Source of the DNA: Bacteroidales bacterium
Lineage (GTDB): Bacteria; Bacteroidota; Bacteroidia; Bacteroidales; UBA932
Assembly (NCBI GenBank): GCA_029098505.1
Contig: JAQXOE010000021.1
Span: 1-64,000 of the forward strand
Reading direction: 5' to 3'
Length of the DNA: 64,000 bases
Positions 43,552 to 52,907 of the stretch are shown one piece after another. The position numbers and the translations under genes were made by a program. A model generated the notes under the pieces. The model was not told where the DNA came from. It made no database searches and was given only the letters and a program-made list of their open reading frames with translations. Positions within the stretch are counted from its first letter, which is position 1; each line of letters opens with the position of its first letter.

Positions 43552-46500
43552 TTATTCAGGTATTAAGAATTTCATACTTTGGCTGATAACAGCTTCAAGT
43601 TTTTTTCTGTCCGTGAGCGTTTCGAGCGGGAATCCGAAACATACGGTTTTGTAAGTACCTTTGTCACAGGCTGTTGCTGCGGAGATACCCTCTCTTCCAT
43701 ATCTAAGTATAGATATTCCTTTGGAGTCAGAAGGCTTGATTCCGTCCGGGGTTTCGACCCTGTATATGCCAGCATCGGAGCCAGTGTTGAAATCAAGCTC
43801 TCCAAGTCCGCTCAGGTCAATTCTGCCGTTCGCCAGCCCAATGCAGCTGCCTTTTCGACTGCCTCTGTTTGTAACCCATTCGTAGCCAAGAACTTCCTTT
43901 ACAAAGTCCATATCCTCTTCCATTTTGAGGCTGTCCTTGACCATAGGATAAATCTGATCCCAGACATCTGTGGCAATATATTCTCCGGAGACGATTATAC
44001 CCTTTCCGCTTGCGGTGCTCGTCCTGATAGCCTGCTGCAAGTCTTTCGGGAATACTTCATAGCGTGCAGGGACATTGCCCGCACCGATTTTTGTCGTCAC
44101 CTGCTTGCCGCAAATCAGGTCTATGGCATCGCAGCCACAGTCTCCTCCGCTGGTGTAAGCATCACGCGAAGCCGAGCAGATGCTGTAACCCGATTTCATC
44201 AGGGCCTCTGCGTGTATGCTGATGAAATCAAAGGTATTGCCTGGAATGATACTGCCGGCCTCGTCAGTGTAGCTGGCACCGAAGCCCGACTCGTCATCAT
44301 CCACATATTCCTTGCTCCTTCTGAATTCGTAATTGTCACCGATGAAATTGAAATCCCTTATGTATGGGACCCCGGCATCTGTCGAGGCGTCGAAGCCGGC
44401 ATAGTCGGGACTGTCAATCCAGGTGGGCGCGGATACTCTATCGAAGTTATTCACTACCAACACTTTGGCTTTGGAATGGCCGAGCCTTCCCGCACATATG
44501 CTTTCAGATGGGAAACTAAGACCACCCTCGTTCTCAGCCACTATCCTGAAACTGTAGAGTTCGCCCTCATCTATACCTACCGTAGTGTAGTACCAGTCTC
44601 CGTCCCTTCTGAAATCCACCAGTTTGCCTTCGCTGAATTCACCGTCACCTACGCGAGTTTGCAGATAGAAGCGTTTAGGCGCAGCTGTCGGTTCTTTGTT
44701 GTCTCTGGTTTCCTTCCAAGAGATTTTTACATCCCCGGAGTCACACAATATAGCTGATACTGAATTTACAGGAAGCGGTTGGACTGCATATGGCTGTCCG
44801 TATTCATCGCTGAGAAACTTCAGTATGCCTTTATAGACTGCCCTGCAGGCCACAAACCTGAAGGCAGGGTCTAGCCCGTATTTCTGGTCGGCAAAATTCT
44901 GGTGAGAAAGCAGTTCGAGCAGCATGCCCGGAACTGAGGTCGTTCTGGATTCGCTGTAGTTTCTGTTCCAGAGGAAGCGGCGGCTCCATTGAGGGTCAAA
45001 GTCTTCGCGTAGGTCCGCAACTACCTGGTCCTGAACTACTCCTGCCAGATGACGCCCGAGCTGTCTGCTCCTCCCGTCAGGCAGTTTGTCCTTCCCGTCA
45101 GCCATAAGGGTATAGATGGAGAGGGTTCCCACAATGCTGTCATTCGGTGTATAGCCCGCATCGCTGTGAAAGCCGAGCGAAAGATCGACAGGTATCCTTT
45201 TACCTTCGCCCTCGTATTTAGGATTGACAGAAGAGCCTCCTGTAAGCTGGCTCACCCAGGCTCCTCTGCTGGCATAATCCTGAGTGTAGTCGCCCTCCCA
45301 ATTACGTGTAACTGTGCTGTCAACACCTGCAAACTGCTCCCAATAGAGCGCCCCTTCGAGGTAGCAGGGCAGGCCAGAAGTTCTGTAGCTTGAAGGGTCC
45401 GCATCCTTTGGCCCACGCGCTATCTTTCCCATACCGCCCCCGATTTTTACTCCGTCAGCAGTAATAATACTTCCTTTCTGATTCTCGGGGGCAATATTGT
45501 CGAGTCTCACAGAACCCTTGGAGTTACGATTGAAATGATGCGTTCCCAGATATATCCAGGTTCCGCCTCCAAGCTTCTGATTTACAAGGTATTCACTCTT
45601 GCCATTGGAATGGGTGACTGCATAGTGTACGCTTTCGCAACTGTTTTCCAGACTTTTGTAGGAGATATATACCGCATAATCGCCGCTTTCCGGCACTTCG
45701 AAAGTCCATATGGCTTCGGATTTATGTCCCTTTTCCTCCGTGACGGCTTCTGTTTTCCTTACCGTTCCCATACGGAAAGGATTGTCATTCAGGGTATAGG
45801 ATTTTTTTGCGTCTGCGAAGCCTGTGCCTCCGTCCGACCATCTTCCTCTCTCAGAGTAGAGGCCGGCGCGCCGCAGAGGATGCTCACGATGCCCGTCAAA
45901 CGAAGGGTCATTGTCAATGATGACTTCATTGCTCTGAACATCCCTTTCCCTCGGTGTCAATACATAAGCGCCTGCGTTCTCAAGCATAGGGATGAGGAAG
46001 GGGAGTACATAGCTTTGCGTGTATATGTCTTCGACCGTGCGGTGCAGGGGAGCGCGCTGCCATTCCCACCTGTCTGTACTTTCTTCGTAGTAACGGCCGT
46101 GACTCTGCCATAGGGCAATGTATCTGCCGCTGAGACCTTTGTTATATTTCTCGGCACCGATTCTGGCAACGAGAGGGCGTGTCCTGCCCCGGGGGTCCGC
46201 GGTCCTGTATTTATAGTCTGCAGGCACTCCTGAGTTGTGCAGTTCAGGAGTGACCAAAGTCTTGATATTCACGTTTTTGGCGAAAATATCGCCTACACTT
46301 TGGCCTCTGTAATCTTCAGGGATGAGACTATCTATCTCCTGCCTGAACCATTCCAGGTCCCGTTCATTCCAGTTGAAGTCACTGAGTTCCTGACTGAAAC
46401 GGAAATCAAGTTTTGATCCCCTTTTTATCACGCTTTCCAGTTTCAAGTCTGTGCTGACTGTCGTTCTCTCCTTAAGCCTTAGACGGAGCGAGTCGATAAC

Positions 46501-46599
46501 GCCCGGAAAATCCTTCTTGAGATTCTGGGCGTGTCCCGTTCCCGCTGTCATCAATAGCAGGAAGCATACGATGAAAAGCCTGATTATTCCTGTCGGCAT
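43552..46599 (-). CDS. Secreted amidase-like protein with inserted golvesin-type domain
   Basis: A 1015-residue secreted protein (signal LFIVCFLLLMTAGTGHAQ). An N-acetylmuramoyl-L-alanine amidase (Amidase_3) fold seems split in two: residues about 160-230 have YIALWQSHGRYYEES with a zinc-type His, and residues about 480-610 have LSLGFHSDAGYTPNDSIVGTLSIYT and MLLELLSHQNFADQKYGLDPAFR, the usual end of that family. Between them lies a golvesin/xanthan-lyase-like binding domain (about 290-390: WTFEVPESGDYAVYISY, TWIYLGTHHFN). A fibronectin-III-like part follows (ISWKETRDNKEP), then an alpha/beta C-terminal domain. It probably acts on peptidoglycan or another glycan. It overlaps vanZ by 16 bases. 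Confidence 0.7.
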   Translation of the reverse strand: MPTGIIRLFIVCFLLLMTAGTGHAQNLKKDFPGVIDSLRLRLKERTTVSTDLKLESVIKRGSKLDFRFSQELSDFNWNERDLEWFRQEIDSLIPEDYRGQSVGDIFAKNVNIKTLVTPELHNSGVPADYKYRTADPRGRTRPLVARIGAEKYNKGLSGRYIALWQSHGRYYEESTDRWEWQRAPLHRTVEDIYTQSYVLPFLIPMLENAGAYVLTPRERDVQSNEVIIDNDPSFDGHREHPLRRAGLYSERGRWSDGGTGFADAKKSYTLNDNPFRMGTVRKTEAVTEEKGHKSEAIWTFEVPESGDYAVYISYKSLENSCESVHYAVTHSNGKSEYLVNQKLGGGTWIYLGTHHFNRNSKGSVRLDNIAPENQKGSIITADGVKIGGGMGKIARGPKDADPSSYRTSGLPCYLEGALYWEQFAGVDSTVTRNWEGDYTQDYASRGAWVSQLTGGSSVNPKYEGEGKRIPVDLSLGFHSDAGYTPNDSIVGTLSIYTLMADGKDKLPDGRSRQLGRHLAGVVQDQVVADLREDFDPQWSRRFLWNRNYSESRTTSVPGMLLELLSHQNFADQKYGLDPAFRFVACRAVYKGILKFLSDEYGQPYAVQPLPVNSVSAILCDSGDVKISWKETRDNKEPTAAPKRFYLQTRVGDGEFSEGKLVDFRRDGDWYYTTVGIDEGELYSFRIVAENEGGLSFPSESICAGRLGHSKAKVLVVNNFDRVSAPTWIDSPDYAGFDASTDAGVPYIRDFNFIGDNYEFRRSKEYVDDDESGFGASYTDEAGSIIPGNTFDFISIHAEALMKSGYSICSASRDAYTSGGDCGCDAIDLICGKQVTTKIGAGNVPARYEVFPKDLQQAIRTSTASGKGIIVSGEYIATDVWDQIYPMVKDSLKMEEDMDFVKEVLGYEWVTNRGSRKGSCIGLANGRIDLSGLGELDFNTGSDAGIYRVETPDGIKPSDSKGISILRYGREGISAATACDKGTYKTVCFGFPLETLTDRKKLEAVISQSMKFLIPE

Positions 46600-46997
46600 T
46601 GCCTGTGATGCTTTATGAGTTCAAGTATGAAGACAAGGAATGATGATATGCTTACAGAAATCATATCCGCCAGAAAGTCCATATTGTCTCTGCTGCGGTA
46701 GTTGGTAAGTCCTTGTCCCAATTCTGTCAATGCGCCTATGCACAGACCGAGCAGAAGTAATCCGAGGCAGAGCAGTATGCTCTTCCAAGGCTTGTCGGTT
46801 TTCCAGTTGAAGGACCAGTAAATCAGCATGGACAGAGGGAAGAACATTGCGAAGTGCACCAGTTTGTCTGTTGGAATGCCAAGTATGGTACGACTCACAC
46901 TTGGCAGGTTGTCGAATCTGCCAAAACACAAATATATCAAAGCTCCCAGGTAAAGCAGCAGGAGCAATTTCTGTAACAATCTTTTATTTTTCCTCAT
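46584..46997 (-). CDS. VanZ-like membrane protein
   Basis: A 137-residue protein with four membrane spans and the VanZ-like pattern: LIYLCFGRF, PTDKLVHFAMFFPLSMLIYW near residue 45, GALTELGQGLTNYRSRDNMDFLADMISVSIS near residue 95. The E...R...D..D series is the family mark. The VanZ family is named after a teicoplanin-resistance protein, but most members have unknown envelope roles and no resistance is implied here. It lies 29 bases after the ABC exporter and overlaps the amidase-like gene. Confidence 0.85.
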   Translation of the reverse strand: MRKNKRLLQKLLLLLYLGALIYLCFGRFDNLPSVSRTILGIPTDKLVHFAMFFPLSMLIYWSFNWKTDKPWKSILLCLGLLLLGLCIGALTELGQGLTNYRSRDNMDFLADMISVSISSFLVFILELIKHHRQCRQE

Positions 46998-47026
46998 AAG
47001 TTCTTAATAATTAGGTAATTGCGTAA

Positions 47027-48868
47027 TTATGCAAGTGACTGCATATCATTCAGTTTCTTGTAATATCCGTTTTTCGCAATGAGCTCGGCGTGCTTGCCTC
47101 TCTCCACGATGCGGCCCTCGTCCATCACGATAATCTCATCTGCGTTCCTGATGGTTGAAAGTCGGTGGGCAATGGCAATGGTTGTGCGGGATGACATCAG
47201 CCTTTCGAGGGCCTCCTGCACGATGCGCTCGGATTCGGTGTCCAATGCCGCCGTAGCCTCATCGAGGATGAGGATAGGCGGATTCTTGAGTATTGCCCTG
47301 GCAATACTGATGCGCTGCCTTTGACCTCCGGAAAGCTTCACGCCGCGGTCTCCGATATTGGTGTCGTAGCCCTCCTCCTTTTCGACGATGAACTCGTGTG
47401 CGTTCGCGATTTTTGCAGCTTCTATGACCTGCTCCATCGTGGCATTCTCCACTCCGAAGGCAATATTGTTGAAGATGCTGTCATTGAAGAGGATAGGGTC
47501 CTGGTTGACATTGCCCATAAGGCTGCGGAGGTCGTGGATGCTGACTTCCCTGATGTCCTTGCCATCGATGGTGATGCTGCCTTCATTGACGTCGAAGAAG
47601 CGCGGGATAAGGTCGACGAGGGTGGATTTTCCGGCACCGGAAGCGCCTACAATCGCTATGGTCTGGCCTTTGTGAATTTTCAGATTGACATTGTCGACAA
47701 CGGTCTTGCAGCCGTCCTCGTAGTGGAAGCTGACGTCCTTGAACTCGATGCAGTCGTTGAAACTGTCAAGTGGCTCTGGTTCAGCGCATTCCTTTATATT
47801 GTTCTCTGTTTCGAGGATTCTGTTGATTCTCTCCATAGATGCCATACCCTTAGGTATGCCGTAGGCGGCCTTGGAGAGGTCCTTGATAGGCTGGATAACG
47901 CTGTAGAGTATCACCAGATAGTAGATGAAGGTAGGCGCATCGATGGGAGCGTGCTCGTTGAGTATCAGTATGCCTCCGAACCAGAGCACTATGGCTATCA
48001 TCATTGTTCCGAGGAATTCGCTTACCGGGTGCGCCAGAGCCTGGCGGGTGGCGACCTTGATGTTCTTGTCCCTCATCCTGCCGGTTACCCGGTCAAAACG
48101 CTCGCTCATCTTTTTCTCTGCGAGGAAGGCCTTGATGACACGCAGACCTCCGAGGGTTTCCTCGACCTGACTCATTGTGTCGCTCCAGAGAGCCTGGGCT
48201 TCAAGTGAGCGCTCCTTTAGCCTGCGCCCTATTCTTCCCATAATCCAGAGCATAATCGGGGCGAAGAGTATGGTGAAGAGGGTCAACTGCCAGGAAATGA
48301 AAATCAGGGTGCCGAAATAGAATACGATAAGTATCGGATTCTTGATGAGCATATCCAGTGTGCTGGTGATGGAGTTTTCCACCTCGGAAACGTCTCCGCT
48401 GATACGAGCAATAATGTCTCCCTTCTTTTCCTGAGAGAAGAAACCGAGAGGGAGGGTGAGGACCTTGTCATATACCTGCATTCTCAAGTCCTTGACTATT
48501 CCTGTCCTGAGAGGTATCATTACGGCTGAAGAACCGAAATAGCAGGCGGTTTTCAACAGGGTCATAAACGAAAGAATGAGACAGAGTATGAGCAGCACAG
48601 TGCCAGCCCCTAAATCGATAATGCTCTGACTGACAAACCAATAGAGGTTGTTGAGGACCTTGTCCTTGAAGGATGCGGAAGCGTCGTTCCAGGCTATGAA
48701 ACTGTAAATGGAGCTGTCGAGATTGAACAATATCTTCAGGATTGGGATGATGAGAGTGAACGAGAAGATATTGAACACTGCTGAAAGCACGTTCATCAGG
48801 ACAGATTCTCCAAGATATTTTCTGTAAGGCGCTACATAGCGCTTGATCATTTTCCAAAAATCTTTCAT
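47027..48868 (-). CDS. ABC exporter, MsbA/lipid-exporter type
   Basis: A 613-residue half-transporter with six membrane spans in the first 330 residues and one ATPase domain. Walker A is GASGAGKSTLVDLIP near residue 410, the Q-loop region is GNVNQDPILFN, the signature is LSGGQRQRISIARA near residue 515 and Walker B is ILILDEATAALD. It forms a homodimer. The best-known relatives flip lipid A or export lipids or drugs, and an envelope lipid is likely from its neighbours. It follows the WalJ-like gene by 6 bases. Confidence 0.88.
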   Translation of the reverse strand: MKDFWKMIKRYVAPYRKYLGESVLMNVLSAVFNIFSFTLIIPILKILFNLDSSIYSFIAWNDASASFKDKVLNNLYWFVSQSIIDLGAGTVLLILCLILSFMTLLKTACYFGSSAVMIPLRTGIVKDLRMQVYDKVLTLPLGFFSQEKKGDIIARISGDVSEVENSITSTLDMLIKNPILIVFYFGTLIFISWQLTLFTILFAPIMLWIMGRIGRRLKERSLEAQALWSDTMSQVEETLGGLRVIKAFLAEKKMSERFDRVTGRMRDKNIKVATRQALAHPVSEFLGTMMIAIVLWFGGILILNEHAPIDAPTFIYYLVILYSVIQPIKDLSKAAYGIPKGMASMERINRILETENNIKECAEPEPLDSFNDCIEFKDVSFHYEDGCKTVVDNVNLKIHKGQTIAIVGASGAGKSTLVDLIPRFFDVNEGSITIDGKDIREVSIHDLRSLMGNVNQDPILFNDSIFNNIAFGVENATMEQVIEAAKIANAHEFIVEKEEGYDTNIGDRGVKLSGGQRQRISIARAILKNPPILILDEATAALDTESERIVQEALERLMSSRTTIAIAHRLSTIRNADEIIVMDEGRIVERGKHAELIAKNGYYKKLNDMQSLA

Positions 48869-48874
48869 AAAGTG

Positions 48875-49753
48875 CTAAAGAAGGAATAGGGTGGAGGTTT
48901 CGCGTCTAGGCAGGACGTGAAGTTTCACAATATGTTCCTTGCCTTCCCCGTCGGTCTTGGTAAAGACGGCTGAGCCTGGTTCGGAAGCTGTGAATCCTAT
49001 GCTTTCCAAGCCCTGCCTTGAACAGTCGTAAGCCAGTTGGCGGGTATTGTTGTTGTCGCTTCTGTGACAGAGGAATATATCTCTGAGTCCAACGTGCCAG
49101 AAGCGTGAAATGGCTTCAGCGCATTCTTTATTGCTCAAGTGACCGTGGCCTCCGCAGACACGTGCCTTCAAATCATACGGGTAGGGTCCTTTTAGGAGCA
49201 TTTCCTTGTCATAGTTGGATTCAATAACGACGGTATCAGCATAGGATGCGAAGGCCAGAGCTTCTTCGGTCATCCGTCCTATGTCGGTCATTATCACGAA
49301 CTTATGTGTCCCGATAACAAGACCGTAGCCTACAGTTTCAGGCCTGGCATCGTGAGGTACCGGGAAATGACGGGCCTGCACCTTGCCGGGCACGACCTGA
49401 TTCCAAATACCCTTTTCCAACACTCTCTTGCAGGCAGGGACCCAATCACGGGTGAGGTAATATGAAGCCAGTTCAGAGTGTATTCTGTCGGATGTGAATA
49501 CGGGGACGCTGTAATGCTTGCAGAGTGAGCCCAGACCCTTTACGTGGTCCATATGGGTATGGGTGACAAGGACAGCGTCGATATCGTCCATTCCGTAGCC
49601 CTTGGCTGCCAGTTCTTTCTTCATATGTCTGGGACTGACCCCGGCATCTATGATGATGCCGGCGCTGTGGACTCCATCTTCTTCCAGGGAGATGAAGTAG
49701 CAGTTTCCGCAGCTGCCGCTGGACAGGCTCATGAACTTGACACTATTTCTCAT
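48875..49753 (-). CDS. WalJ/YycJ-like metallo-beta-lactamase-fold hydrolase
   Basis: A 292-residue MBL-fold protein starting MSLSSGSCGNCYFISLEE, the hallmark of the YycJ/WalJ group. The metal motif is VTHTHMDHVKGLG near residue 60, followed by VIMTDIGRMTEE and GGHGHLSNKECAEAI near residue 200, with LCHRSDNNNT near residue 230. The family has been linked to DNA mismatch repair and cell-wall control in Gram-positive bacteria; the role in Bacteroidota is not clear. It overlaps the TPR gene by 11 bases. Confidence 0.85.
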   Translation of the reverse strand: MRNSVKFMSLSSGSCGNCYFISLEEDGVHSAGIIIDAGVSPRHMKKELAAKGYGMDDIDAVLVTHTHMDHVKGLGSLCKHYSVPVFTSDRIHSELASYYLTRDWVPACKRVLEKGIWNQVVPGKVQARHFPVPHDARPETVGYGLVIGTHKFVIMTDIGRMTEEALAFASYADTVVIESNYDKEMLLKGPYPYDLKARVCGGHGHLSNKECAEAISRFWHVGLRDIFLCHRSDNNNTRQLAYDCSRQGLESIGFTASEPGSAVFTKTDGEGKEHIVKLHVLPRRETSTLFLL

Positions 49754-51779
49754 CCTCGCAGTATTTTGAGATTACACTGTAGGCGTCCGAGACGCCGAGC
49801 TCGCCGGCGCGAGATAGGTCTATGCAGCCCTTCTCCTTGTCTTTCAAGTAGATAAGCACCAAGCCTCTGTTGAAATATGCATCTCCCATATAAGGGTAGA
49901 GCGTGATGGCCCTGTCGTAGTCCTCAATGGCTGTAATCAGCTGTGAGGACAGGGTGTGGAGGTTTCCGAGATTGTAGTGAACATACGGAATATCCGGAAC
50001 GATCTGAGCTGCCTCCTCCAGGTCTGCTATGGCTTCGGAATAGTCGTAAGTATAAGTAGCCCTGTCGTTTACACGGGCTCTTGTGCTGCCCTGGTCATCC
50101 ATAGTCAGGGTCTGGACATTGCTCTGGATAGAGGCGATGAAGTCAATCATCTCCGCGCGGAGTACTCCTCTGTTCATCAGGTAGAAGGCTCTGTAGTATT
50201 CGGCATAACTGTCAATGGCCAGGTCTTCCTCTCCAATATCAGCGGCATTGTCAAATGCATCAAGAGCGGCATTGTATTGCTTCCTGTAGAGGGCATACAA
50301 GCCCTTGATGAAGTTTTTTTGTGAAGGACTCATCACGACAGTTCCGGCTCCGGAACTGCTGTCTCCGTAAAGGGCATTTTCAATGTCTCCGTCGAGGGCA
50401 ATGATGTCATCACGGTTGGTGTTCGAAATCGTGACTGGCACCGGGGAATTGCCAATGAAACGCTCAATCAGATTGTTCTCATACCTGTTTTTCAGGATGG
50501 AAGCGCCCTGGTCGCGGCTCGAAGCCAGATTGAACTTGTAAAGTTTCTTAAGCTTGATGTCGATGTCCCTGTGCTGGAGCAGTTCGTCGTCGAAGTCCTT
50601 TTTCGCGAAATCCGCATCCAGGGCAATGAGGGAGCTGTATTTCTTGGTTGTATCCGCGAAAGAGCCCTCATTGAGGGAGTTGGCATCGCGGTAGTCCTTG
50701 ACCTTCTTTTGTGCTGTCTCGTAATCCTCTTTCGACTGCCTGTTCCTTCCGAGCATACTGTTGACGTATGAGCGGTTCAAGTAGGCCTTGGCGAAATCCG
50801 GATAGAGTTCAATGGCTGTATCATAGTCATCAAGCGCGTCCCTCCAGCGCCCCATTTCTATGAAGAAGGAGGCGCGGTTATAGTAGGCAAGGACATTGCG
50901 CGGATTGATATTGATGACCCTGTCCATATCTTCGAGGGCTTTCTCATAATTTCCTACCTGGGCATTAATGAGGCTCCTGTTGTAGAGGGTGAGCGCATTG
51001 CCCGGCTCATCTTTCAGTACCCGGTTCAAGTCCCGCATAGCTTCGTTGTAATTCATTCTGTCATAGTGCATTAGAGCACGGTTGAAGTATGCGAAGGTGT
51101 TGGTGCTGTCTATCTGTATTGCGTGGTCGAGGTCGGCTATTGCGAGTTCGTATTCCTTCATATCCGCATAGAGCCTGCCTCTTCTTATGTATCCTTCCGG
51201 CTCGAAACGGTCCAGTTCAATGGCCCTGTTGTAGTCGTTTATGGCCTTGAGCGTATCTTTCAGATACAGATGAGAGGCGCCCCTGTTGAGGAAGGCAGCC
51301 GGATCTTCAGGTTCGACCTTGATATATCTGTCGAAATCCTTCACGGCCTCATCGAACTGCTGGGCGAGGAAATGGGTCACTCCGCGGCTGAAGTATAGGC
51401 CTATATTGCCAGGCCTCAGTGACAGAGCCTTGTCGAAGTCCCTGAAGGCCTCCTCGTAACGCCCGAAGCGACTTTCGGTAATAGCTCTATAGTGGTATCC
51501 GTTCGTGAAGACAGGATTTATGCGTACGGAAGTGTCGAAATCCTGCTGTGCTCCGCGTATGTCCCCGAGGTTGTATTTGGCAATGCCTCTGTAGAAGAAG
51601 GTCCAGTAGTCCGAGCTGTCCAACTGGGCAAGTATGTTGAAATTCTCTATGGCCTGGGCATATTTCCCGTCCGAGAGAGCCGTCCTCCCCCTGAAGTAGA
51701 AGACATCCCTGTCGTATTGTGCGCTTAGGCTTTGAATAGCGCAAAAAATGGATAATATGGCTAAGAGAATTCTCTTCAT
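49743..51779 (-). CDS. Secreted TPR-repeat protein
   Basis: A 678-residue protein with a signal peptide (LLAILSIFCAIQSLSAQ) and about ten TPR repeats in residues 25-345 plus further ones near 590-665. Repeats are easily seen as AFLNRGASHLYLKDTLKAINDY, AYFNRALMHYDRMNYNEAM and AYYNRASFFIEMGRWRDAL-like units. The middle (about 350-520) is non-repetitive. TPR superhelices hold protein complexes; here probably in the periplasm. It starts the minus-strand run of seven genes, with a TATCTTTG -7-like box upstream (complement of 51837-51844). Confidence 0.85.
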   Translation of the reverse strand: MKRILLAILSIFCAIQSLSAQYDRDVFYFRGRTALSDGKYAQAIENFNILAQLDSSDYWTFFYRGIAKYNLGDIRGAQQDFDTSVRINPVFTNGYHYRAITESRFGRYEEAFRDFDKALSLRPGNIGLYFSRGVTHFLAQQFDEAVKDFDRYIKVEPEDPAAFLNRGASHLYLKDTLKAINDYNRAIELDRFEPEGYIRRGRLYADMKEYELAIADLDHAIQIDSTNTFAYFNRALMHYDRMNYNEAMRDLNRVLKDEPGNALTLYNRSLINAQVGNYEKALEDMDRVININPRNVLAYYNRASFFIEMGRWRDALDDYDTAIELYPDFAKAYLNRSYVNSMLGRNRQSKEDYETAQKKVKDYRDANSLNEGSFADTTKKYSSLIALDADFAKKDFDDELLQHRDIDIKLKKLYKFNLASSRDQGASILKNRYENNLIERFIGNSPVPVTISNTNRDDIIALDGDIENALYGDSSSGAGTVVMSPSQKNFIKGLYALYRKQYNAALDAFDNAADIGEEDLAIDSYAEYYRAFYLMNRGVLRAEMIDFIASIQSNVQTLTMDDQGSTRARVNDRATYTYDYSEAIADLEEAAQIVPDIPYVHYNLGNLHTLSSQLITAIEDYDRAITLYPYMGDAYFNRGLVLIYLKDKEKGCIDLSRAGELGVSDAYSVISKYCEDEK

Positions 51780-51865
51780 TTTTTAGTCTGATTTCCGAAT
51801 GTGGCCTTTTATTGCTAACTTTGGCCCCATATTTTGCAAAGATAATCAATAATTGCACCTAAATC

Positions 51866-52870
51866 TTGGGATTGAATCAAAAATTGATATATATATCGCT
51901 GCTTTTCTGCCTGTTTCTGACTGTTTCAGCCGGCGCACAGGCCATTCCATCCGGTAAAGATGGGGAGAGGCTGATCTCGCAGGCGGTAAATGAGCACTTG
52001 CTCCGCAGTCAGGTTGGCTTCCTGACTGACCCTTTTTGTGAAGGAAGGGCTACGGGCAGCAGAGGCGCTGTCGAGGCAGGCGCCTGGATTGCCCGCCAGT
52101 TCAGCTTATATGGGCTGCTGCCTCTCGCTCAGGAGCATTTCAGCTCTTTCATTGCCGAAGGCAAGATAGGCCGCAATATCCTGGGCTTTTCGCCATCATC
52201 TTACCCAAGTGGAAAATACATTGTCATTGCCGCACATTATGACAATATCGGTGTGCTAAACGGCAATATTTATCCCGGTGCGGACAGCAATGCTTCGGGC
52301 GTTGCTGCTCTTCTCGCGCTTGCGAGGCTGAACCGCGGCTCGATGGCGCTGGGGCAATTGTCCACCTGCAACATCATTTTCGCTGCATTGGATGCGAAGC
52401 AATTGAGCTATGCCGGTGCTGAATCCCTCTATGCCAGTATCGCTGAAGGCCGTTTGCGCGATCCGAGAACCGGTGTCGTTATCACTCCGGACCGTGTTTC
52501 GCTGATGGTCAATCTGGACACCATTGGAAGCTCGCTGGAGCCTGTTCACAAGGCCAGAAAGGATTTCATAATTATGCTCGGTGGCAATGAGGCAGAGAAT
52601 AATGCCTTGAATCTGGCTAATTACAGCTCGGGGGCAATGCTCGATTTGTGCTATGATTATTACGGCAGCAAGGACTTTACCGACCTCTTCTTGAACCGGC
52701 TTGGCGATCAGAAGATCTTCCTGGCCCATAAGGTCCATTCCATACTCTTTACCTCCGGAATCACTATGAATACCAATAAGATTGAAGATACGGAAGACAG
52801 TCTGGACTATCCTGTTCTTCGACGCCGTATTTTATTGATTTATAATTGGTTGAATAGAATATTATCCTGA
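51866..52870 (+). CDS. M28-family peptidase homologue, probably inactive, TTG start
   Basis: About 332-334 residues with a signal peptide (NQKLIYISLLFCLFLTVSAG). The M28 fold is clear: IVIAAHYDNIG and GADSNASGVAALLALARL give the first zinc ligands, and LMVNLDTIGSS the Asp. The expected Glu ligand segment reads FAALDAKQLSYAGA, with Gln where Glu is usual, and the final segment SGITMNTNKIEDTEDS lacks the His expected. No ATG is in frame between the upstream stop (51860-51862) and the signal peptide; the start must be TTG at 51866, 51872 or 51884. A decayed or non-catalytic homologue is likely. Confidence 0.7.
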   Translation: MGLNQKLIYISLLFCLFLTVSAGAQAIPSGKDGERLISQAVNEHLLRSQVGFLTDPFCEGRATGSRGAVEAGAWIARQFSLYGLLPLAQEHFSSFIAEGKIGRNILGFSPSSYPSGKYIVIAAHYDNIGVLNGNIYPGADSNASGVAALLALARLNRGSMALGQLSTCNIIFAALDAKQLSYAGAESLYASIAEGRLRDPRTGVVITPDRVSLMVNLDTIGSSLEPVHKARKDFIIMLGGNEAENNALNLANYSSGAMLDLCYDYYGSKDFTDLFLNRLGDQKIFLAHKVHSILFTSGITMNTNKIEDTEDSLDYPVLRRRILLIYNWLNRILS

Positions 52871-52907
52871 CTTTCCCCTTAGGCGTTATGCCGCTTCTGG
52901 TTTAGGC

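Noticed and set aside
43579..44757. 392-codon plus-strand frame
   Set aside because: It lies entirely inside the amidase-like gene on the minus strand and shows no recognisable motif.
46584..46997. Glycopeptide-resistance gene (VanZ)
   Set aside because: VanZ-like proteins are widespread; no vanHAX or regulator is near, so resistance is not supported.
47321..48208. 295-codon plus-strand frame
   Set aside because: It is antisense to the ABC exporter and acidic in the way antisense frames of such genes often are.
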